The notes under the pieces were generated by a model, which searched no databases, was not told the origin of the DNA, and was given only the letters and a program-made list of their open reading frames with translations. From Ryuthela nishihirai (lineage: Eukaryota > Arthropoda > Arachnida > Araneae > Heptathelidae), in NCBI GenBank assembly GCA_038380435.1, contig JAWZYU010000034.1, positions 41,044,901 through 41,108,900 on the forward strand: a DNA stretch of 64,000 bases. Reading direction: 5' to 3'. Position 1 is the stretch's first letter. Each line of letters opens with the position of its first letter. Shown here one piece after another: positions 56,555 to 64,000 of the stretch. The translations under genes and the position numbers were made by a program.

Positions 56555-58790
56555 CTAGAAAAACATTAAAGTTGCAGACGAACTAGAGCAATAGTTCATT
56601 TTCGAAAACAATGTAAAATAATGCGGTAAAAAAGTAAAATAAAAATTCCTTCTCAAATAATTTTCAATGAAAGTCATTCTTGGAAAATGTATCAAACCAA
56701 TTGGAAAAACAATATTTCTTCTGGAAAAAAAAAACAAAAAATTTGAATGATAAAAAAAATAAATTATTTCTGAAATAATTTTCAATGAGAACCATTCTTG
56801 GAAATTGTATCAAACCAATTGGAAAAAAACAATATTTCTTCTCTGAAAAAAATAATTCTAAAAAAAAAACAAAATAAAAATCTGAAATGATTTTCAATGA
56901 AAACCATTCTTGGAAATTGTATCAAACCAATTGGAAAAACAATATTTCTTCTGGAAAAAAAAATTTGAATGATAAAAAAAAATAAATTATTTCTGAAGTA
57001 ATTTTCAATGAAAACCATTCTTGGAAATTGTATCAAACCAATTGGAAAAAAATATTTCTTCTGTGAAAAAAATAATTCTAAAAAAAAAATCTGAAATAAT
57101 TTTCAATGAAAGCCATTCTTGGAAATTGTATCAAACCAATTGGAAAAACAATATTTCTTCTGGAAAAAAAAATTTGAATGGTAAAAAATAATAAATTATT
57201 TCTGAAATAATTTTCAATGAAAACCATTCTTGGAAATTGTATCAAACCAATTAGAAAACCAATATTTCTTCTGTGAAAAAATAATTCTCAATGATAAAAA
57301 AAAGGAAATACTTTCTGAAATAATTTTCAATGAAAACAAATCTTGGAAATTGTATCAAAACCAATTGGGAAAACAATATTTCTTCTGTGAAAAAAATAAT
57401 TCTCAATGATAAAAAACAAAACAAAAGAAATTCTTTCTCATTTAATTTTCAATGAAAACCATTCTTGGAAATTGTATCGAACCAATTGGGAAAATAAATT
57501 TCTTCTGTGAAAAAAAAAATCTCAATGATAAAAAAAGAAATATTTTCTGAAATAATTTTCAATGAAAACCATTCTTGGAAATTGTATCAAAAATAGTTGG
57601 GAAAACAATATTTCTTCTGTGAAAAAAATAATTCTCAATGATAAAAAACAAAACAAAAGAAATTCTTTCTCATTTAATTTTCAATGAAAACCATTCTTGG
57701 AAATTGTATCGAACCAATTGGGAAAATAAATTTCTTCTGTGAAAAAAAAAAATCTCAATGATAAAAAAAGAAATTTTTTCTGAAATAATTTTCAATGAAA
57801 ACCATTCTTGGAAATTGTATCAAAAACAGTTGGATAACAATATTTCTTCTGTGAAAAAAAAATAATAATTTTCAACGATAAAAAAAAAGAAATTCTTTCT
57901 GAAATAATTTTTAGTGAAAACCATTCTTGGAAATTGTATCAAACCAATTGGGAAAACAATATTTCTTCTGTGAAAAAAAAAATTCTCAATGATAAAAAAA
58001 GAAATACTTTCTGAAATAATTTTCAATGAAAACAAATCTTGGAAATTGTATCAAAACCAATTGGGAAAACAATATTTCTTCTGTGAAAAAAATAATTCTC
58101 AATGATTTAAAAAAAAAAAGAAATTTCTCAAATATATTTCAATGAAAACCATTCTTGGAAAGTGTATCAAACGAATAGAAAAACAATATTTCTTCTGTGA
58201 AAAAAAAAATTCTCAATGATAAAAAAAAGAAATTTCTCAAATATATTTCAATGAAAACCATTCTTGGAAATTGTGTCAAACCAATTGGGAAAACAATATT
58301 TCTTCTGGAAAAAAAAATCTCAATGATAAAAAAAAGAAATTATTTTTGAAATAATTTTTAATGAAAAGCACTCTTGGAAATTGTATCAAAACCAATTGGG
58401 AAAACAATATTTCTTCTGTGAAAAAAATAATTCTCAATGATAAAAAAAAACAAAAACAATTCTTTCTCACTTAATTTTTAATGAAAACCATTCTTGGAAA
58501 TTGTATCAAAACCAATTGGGAAAACAATATTTCTTCTGTGAAAAAAAAATAATTTTCAATGATGAAAAAAAAAAGAAATTCTTTCTGAAATGATTTTTAA
58601 TGAAAACCATTCTTGGGAATTGTATCAAACCAATTGGGAAAACAATATTTCTTCTGTAAAAAAAAATTCTCAATGATAAAAAATAAATTATTTCTGAAAT
58701 AATTTTCAATGAAAACCATTCTTCGAAATTGTATCAAAACCAATTGAGAAAACAATATTTCTTCTGTGAAAAAAAAAATTCTCAGTGATT
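56555..58790. repeat. ~110-bp A-rich tandem repeat, ~19 copies
   Basis: Unit: aattttcaatgaaaaccatt, cttggaaattgtatcaaacc, aattgggaaaacaatatttc, ttctgtgaaaaaaataattc, tcaatgataaaaaaagaaat. Length varies with A-runs (94-121 bp). Pairs of alternating variants (with or without caaaacaaaagaaattc) recur, so multi-unit blocks were copied. F/L-rich minus-strand frames are by-products. Confidence 0.94.
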
Positions 58791-59780
58791 TCCCATAAGC
58801 TATTTCCGTAATAGCACCAATTGTTGATTTCTGATTAAACCTTCGTACACCCTTACCGAAAAAGCTTCCACAATTAACTCCAACGGGTGAAAAAAGTAAA
58901 AAAAAGTAACCGATTCAATTTGGCAAACCTCCAGCTTTCGATCCCAGCCTCTTCTTGAAGTCGAGCTGATCAAAGACATCTTTTTTTCAATACTTTTCAC
59001 CCATTGCCGTCTGTTCCAGTGTGATAGAAAGAGCGATCACATGTAACAACGCCAAAAGCAGAAAGCTCCAATCAACTCTCTTTAATCTAGGAAACGGTTT
59101 GTGACAAAAATCGTCTCTGACCTTCTATTAAACACCACCAATCTGAAACAGAATCGGCAAACTATGAGACACCCGATTTTGAAGGGCTATAAAAAGGTAC
59201 AACGAAATCCAAAAAAAAAAAAACTTCGGGGTCTTCCATACATGGATGTAACAGTGTCTTCTTTATTTTTTCTGTGGAGGACTTTAGTTGTAAGCCTTGT
59301 ATTTACCAGAACCACTTTGCCACTATTTGTCCAGAAAGCATTTTGACTTCTTAGGGGTTTTTCTTCAGGGCAGGTTCTACCTCGAACATCAGGGCGGTGG
59401 TCAGGCAAACGACCTCGGAAAACACAAGCAACTCAGCTGTTGCTGGCGGGAAATCGCTCGTGCCGCACGTGAGGAATGGAACTAATCTGTTTTCGGCGTT
59501 CGCTGATGATAGCCCATGCCGGACACGTTGTCGCGTTGATCTTCGCCAGCGGACGTGACGTTTGTCAGTCACGTGCTCGCATAGCTGCTTCCTTTTTTTT
59601 CTGTCGCTGGTCTCTCCTCCACATCGCCTGCAAACGGTGACTTTTGTTTTTTCCTTTTTTTTTTGATTGTTTATTTTCTTTTCTCAATTTTCGGACCAAC
59701 ACTCCCCTTTCTCAAATCGACTTTAGGATCGTGTAGATTTTTTTTAACTACTATCTGATGACCTTCTAAGTTTAATCTTA
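58791..59780. other. unique block, partly CpG-containing
   Basis: No repeat. 59480-59600 is relatively GC-rich with several CpGs and cacgtg near 59571. A candidate terminal exon is listed separately. Several open frames on both strands; none recognised. Confidence 0.45.
59369..59485 (+). CDS. possible terminal coding exon, unknown protein
   Basis: A good splice-acceptor-like tract (ggggtttttcttcag, ending 59368) is followed by 38 codons, GRFYLEHQGGGQANDLGKHK, then QLSCCWREIARAAREEWN, and TAA at 59483-59485. Composition is ordinary for a soluble protein tail. The frame is also open upstream to 59297, in line with chance. No family is recognised and no upstream exon is seen. Confidence 0.2.
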   Translation, partial: GRFYLEHQGGGQANDLGKHKQLSCCWREIARAAREEWN

Positions 59781-61060
59781 TTGGTATTATCGTATTGAAT
59801 CCTTAGAACGTATTGTGCAATTTTTGAATCATCAAAGATCTCAATTTGAAGATCTTGAATCATTACTAATCAATTGTGTCATTGCAAATAGAATTTGAAG
59901 ATGCTGAATCATTAGTATCGTTCCTGAATCGTCAAAAATTCAATTCGGAGATCTATAATTACTGTCTCATTATTAAATCACCATATCTCCAATTTCAACT
60001 TGAATCATTGTTAATCGACTGTATCATTTGTGAATCAACAAAAATACAATTTAAAGATCTTGAACCATTAATGAATCATCAAAAATCAATTTGAAGATCT
60101 TGAACCATTAATGAATCATCAAAAATACAATTTGAAGATCTCGAACCACTACTGAATCATCAGAAATACAATTTGAAGATCTCGAACCACTACTGAATCA
60201 TCAAAAATACAATTTGAAGATCTCGACCACTACTGAATCATCAAAATATAATTTGAAGATCTTGAACCTTTACTGAATCATTAAAAATACAATTTGAAGA
60301 TCTTGAACCTTTACTGAATCATTAAAAATACAATTTGAAGATCTTGAACCTTTACTGAATCATCAAAAATACAATTTGAAGATCTTGAACCATTGCTGAA
60401 TCATCAAAAAATACAATTTGAAGATCTTGAACCATTAATGAATCATTAAAAATACAATTTGAAGATCTTGAACCATTACTGAATCATCAAAAATACAAGT
60501 TGAAGATGTTGAACCACTACTGAATCATCAAAAATACAATTTGAAGATCTTGAACCATTACTGAATCATCAAAAATAAAATTTGAAGATTTTGAACCATT
60601 ATTGAATCATCAAAAATACAATTTCGAGATCTTGAACCATTGATGAATCATCAAAAATACAATTTGAAGATCTTGAACCATTACTGAATCATCAAAAGTA
60701 CAATTTGAAGATCATGAACCATTACTGAATCATCAAAACCGCAATTTGAAAATCTTGAACCATTGCAGAATCATCAAAGATTCAATTTCAAAAGCTTGAA
60801 TCTTCACTAATCGATTATACCATTCGTGAATCATCAAAACTTCAGTTTATAACTCTTGAATTATTAATAGCAGAATGTTTCATTCTTGAGTCATTGCTAA
60901 TCGACTGAATCATTCGTGAATCATCAAAACCGCAAATTTGAAAATCTTGAACCATTGCTGAATCATCAAAGATTCAATTTCAAAATCTTGAATCGTCACT
61001 AATCGATTTTGTCATAGGTGAATCATCAAAAATCCAATTCATATTTACTAATCTTCTCTA
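59781..61060. repeat. 41-bp tandem repeat, ~25 copies with decayed ends
   Basis: Unit aatcatcaaaaatacaattt, then gaagatcttgaaccattactg. Homogeneous between about 60060 and 60740; flanking copies up to 61060 and down to 59800 are progressively diverged (ttcaaaatcttgaatc, aattcggagatct). A frame reading IEFEDAESLVSF at the left edge is a repeat translation. Confidence 0.93.
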
Positions 61061-62578
61061 TCATTTCTGAATAATGAAAGATACAATTTGAACTTCTGAA
61101 ATTCCTAAAAAGCGAATTTGGGGATCTTTAATCATTAATAATTGACTGCATCATTTCTTAATCATCAAAGATAAAATTTCAATATTTATTTAATTTTTTT
61201 TTTATTTATTTATTTTTATTTCTCTCAATTTAACAGCCTGATCCTATTTTTATTCTGAATATAGCAATTCTGTCCACTATTGGCTTCCTTATTTGCTGGT
61301 ATTTGGTCTTTTTGATAAACAACTCTCTCTGGCAAAACAAAAAAATTCCAAAGGCGATATCGATTATTTGTACTCAAAAAAGCATGTTGATATTAAAAAT
61401 AGCTAACGTTGTCGATATAATAATACAATGAAAAAATTTTTTTTAGTGCATTGCTTAGAGATGTAACCGCAACCGTCATGTGCAATCGTCACCATTTGAA
61501 ACATACCTTAAGCGAAAATCACATATCTTTCTCTGAAATCGGGCGAGGACTGTTGTTGGTCAAATGGTCACAGATCCGGCCAGATATCCGCCAATAGGAA
61601 ACTGGAGGCAATAATTGAGATTTAACGGCGGCTGTTCATTCTAATGGCTGCCTTAATGCCATTTGGAGTATTACGGGCGATTGTAGCTTTTATCCCAAAT
61701 GTATTTACCGTTAAAATCCTAAATAGCTCAACTCACCAGCATGATGAAAAACTTTTTTCTCTTGCAGAAAGAATCATAGCTACTTTCCGAAAAGAAAAAT
61801 ATCTAAATAAACCTGCTAAAGTGTTCCGAGTTTATTTAAAAAAAAAACATTTAAGTCTGTTAAATGGCGCTTGAGTATTAAGTGAAGTACATAAGATCAA
61901 TTAAGAATTAAATATTTTCTAGGATAGCTTAAAGAAATATATATGTGTGTGAAAAAAATAAGGTAATGTCTTTTGGGGGAACTTTCACTGCAAGTTTTTC
62001 TTAATCTCGTTTTTATGTCTGTGAGTTTAATGTAACCTAAGTCTCCCTAAAGCTAGTCAGTTAATGGACAGGAAGGGGAGAGCTGAGGTGCGCGTGTGTG
62101 TGTGTATGTAAATACAAAATGGGGGAAGTTAGGGTAACGAACTACGTTGAAATAATGGGTCTTCAGACGTATTCGCTTGATGCCGAAACTAAAGCAAAGT
62201 ATATCATTAAATCGTAAAGTATATCACCTTTTTGCAAATCTCTTGAGTGCTTTGAAAGTTGGACGTTGAGTTTCGGATCTAGGTAGGAAAATGGGTTCGT
62301 GTTTCATTACGTAAAGGTTGGGAAGTCACAGTTCACAAGTTAATGAGGCTTAAAAAATACTCTTAAGCTTTTGTTGCAATGCTTCACTTTTTTATTTTAA
62401 TTTTGCATCTGCTGGATTTTTTAATCAGCAAGTTAATAGTTTTCGGTTTGTTGTTTGGAAAATGATACTTCGTCAGGTGATTGATTTTAAAGGACAAAAA
62501 TTATGAAAATTAAATATTGTAATGAATTTTCAGTTCGATTGTTGTTTCCGTTGTTCTGTGGTAAGCAGTATCGCAAAG
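61061..62578. other. unique AT-rich block, weak promoter-like patch
   Basis: About 1.5 kb. ccaataggaaactgg, aacggcggctg and aatggctgcc (about 61590-61650) resemble CCAAT and YY1/initiator-type motifs, followed by an ATG at 61644 and a 76-codon frame (MAALMPFGVLRAIVAFIPNV...) that I do not recognise. gtgtgtgtgtgtatgt near 62092. No repeat. Confidence 0.35.
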
Positions 62579-64000
62579 GCGGGGGGGGGGGGGTTGTTTT
62601 ACCTCTGAACGGCAATTTTCTGCACACCATGGACTAAACGGCCAGGTCATATGAACCCCGAAGGCTCACAGAAGGTTGTGGGAGGGGACCCACTGGAACA
62701 GCTGTTGGGAGACAGATGGTAGCCTCCCATCAAGGCCATCCAGCGTGTTCTTTAACGTTGGGTTGTTTTACCTCTAAGAGACTCTTTTTCCGCACCATGG
62801 GCTAAATGGCCAGGTCACAAGGACCCCGAAGGCTCAGAGAAGGTTGGGGGAGTGGACCCACTAGAACAGCTATTGGGAGACAGATGGCAGCCTCCCGTCA
62901 AGACCGTCCAGCGTGTTATTTAACGTTGGGTTGTTTTACCTCTGAGCGACACTTTTTTCGCACCATGGGCTAAATGGCCAGGTCACAAGGACCCCGAAGG
63001 CTCAGAGAAAGTTGTGGGAGGGGACCCAGTGGAACAGCTGTTGGGAGACAGATGGTAGCCTCTCGTCAAGGCCATCCAGCGTGTTCTTTAACGTTGGGTT
63101 GTTTTACCTCTAAGAGACATTTTTTTGCACACCATGGGCTAAATGGCCAGGTCACATGGACCCCGAAGGCTCAGAGAAGGTTGGGGGAGGGGACCCACTG
63201 GAACAGCTGTTGAGAGACAGATGGCAGCCTCTCGTCAAGGCCATCCAGCGTGTTTTTAACGTTGGTTTGTTTTATCTCTGAGAGGCACTTTTTTTGCACA
63301 CCATGGGCTAAATGGCCAGATCACAAGGACCCCGAAGGCTCAGAGAAGGTTGGGGGAGGGGACCCACTGTAACAGCTGTTGGGAGACAGATGGTAGCCTC
63401 CCGTCAAGGACATCCAGCGTGTTTTTAACGTTGGTTTGTTTTATCTCTGAGAGGCACTTTTTTTGCACACCATGGGCTAAATGGCCAGATCACAAGGACC
63501 CCGAAGGCTCAGAGAAGGTTGGGGGGTGGGACCCACTGGAACAGCTGTTGAGAGACAGATGGCAGCCTCTCGTCAAGGCCATCCAGCGTGTTTTTAACGT
63601 TGGTTTGTTTTATCTCTGAGAGGCATTTTTTTTTGCACACCATGGGCTAAATGGCCAGATCACAAGGACCCCGAAGGCTCAGAGAAGGTTGGGGGAGGGG
63701 ACCCACTGGAACAGCTGTTGGGAGACAGATGGTAGCCTCCCGTCAAGGCTATCCAATGTGTTCTTTAAGGTGCACAGAGCACCTTAAAGAACACATTGGA
63801 TAGCCTTGAGCACCTTAAAGAACACATTGGATAGCCTTGACGGTTTTTCACATGGGATAGCCTTGACGGTTTTTCACATTGGATAGCCTGAAAATTTCAG
63901 TTTGATCTCCCGCATACGGGGTCATGGCTTACGTTCCATCCGACGGACGGCGGCCTTTCCAAGCCCATCGGTGTCCCCTACTGACCGTGGGCAGGGCGGG
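62579..64000 (-). mobile_element. SINE with seven 3' modules, running off the window
   Basis: Minus strand. At the left the usual aacccaac end is replaced by a run of 13-14 C (G on this strand, 62580-62593). Modules start near 62594, 62758, 62928, 63098, 63260, 63428 and 63600; the body starts at 63768 but is disrupted by a rearrangement, and resumes with ctcccgcatacgg. The head lies beyond the window. Modules 4-7 share tctctgagaggca and ccagatcacaagg, marking local amplification. Confidence 0.92.
63743..63889. repeat. 31-bp perfect inverted repeat with added direct copies (template-switch scar)
   Basis: Left arm 63743-63773 (starts tcaaggctatccaatg) is the exact reverse complement of 63779-63809 around a 5-base loop acaga. 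The right arm is then repeated directly at 63810-63840, and a 26-bp unit (cggtttttcacat...ggatagccttga) follows twice, at 63841-63866 and, incomplete, at 63867-63889. All of it sits at the body/module boundary of the SINE. Confidence 0.92.

Noticed and set aside
56664..58709. Phenylalanine-rich minus-strand frames
   Set aside because: They arise from A-runs in the ~110-bp repeat and recur with it.
29333..63213. Recurrent frames of about 100 codons reading MARSQGPRRLREGWGRGPTGTAVGR or GCFTSERHFFAHHGLNGQV
   Set aside because: These are translations of the minus orientation of the SINE 3' module. They recur with every module and break at unit indels, and the element is a Pol III type without coding capacity.

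Overview
This is a stretch of animal nuclear DNA, almost all of it repetitive, with no intact protein-coding gene that I can recognise. The organism is probably an invertebrate and most likely an arthropod. Three things point there: a 5'-truncated LINE with a C-terminal RNase H domain and a CxxC...HxxxxC tail like those of arthropod I/Jockey-group elements; palindromic Tc1/mariner-type MITEs with TA target sites; and a tRNA-derived SINE with a conserved central domain of the kind known from invertebrate SINE superfamilies. The species assignment is inference.

Left part (1-30 kb): a series of unrelated tandem arrays separated by short unique spacers. They are a 34-bp minisatellite (1-4688, split by the LINE insertion), a 57-bp repeat with a very homogeneous 115-bp dimeric higher-order core (6905-9930), a 23-bp minisatellite in two opposed blocks (12535-14455), a ~56-60-bp repeat with T-run/G-run junctions (15265-16627), a 39-bp stop-poor repeat (16983-18966), CAA/CAG/CGA/CAT microsatellites (19838-20540), a 43-bp array (25144-26748) and a 92-bp dimeric array (27690-28695). 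Two more lie near the right end: a ~110-bp A-rich repeat (56555-58790) and a 41-bp repeat (59781-61060).

Throughout, and dominating 29-56 kb and 62.6-64 kb, is one SINE family of about 384 bp. It has a tRNA-like head with A and B boxes, a conserved body, and a 3' module of about 169 bp ending in AACAACCCAAC. Its notable property is that the 3' module is tandemly reiterated (2 to 10 copies) behind a single head, in both orientations and in diverged subfamilies (unit 165-171 bp). At least one such multi-module copy is bounded by a target-site duplication. The window thus shows a SINE turning into a satellite.

From 34.1 to 47.6 kb there is a direct tandem segmental duplication of about 6.7 kb. 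Paired SINE arrays in the two copies differ in module number (3 versus 5, and 5 versus 3), and one copy shows a SINE-SINE deletion. One block of the second copy looks like poor consensus sequence, so an assembly artefact has to be kept in mind.

Gene-like signals are few and tentative: a THAP-domain-like first exon with a promoter-like upstream region (6500-6737); a proline-rich C-terminal exon candidate kept in frame in both duplicate copies (35940-36076 and 42287-42426, minus strand); a possible terminal exon at 59369-59485; and a perfect RFX X-box at 21666-21679. Near the right edge (63743-63889) a SINE body carries a 31-bp perfect inverted repeat with extra direct copies, typical of template switching.
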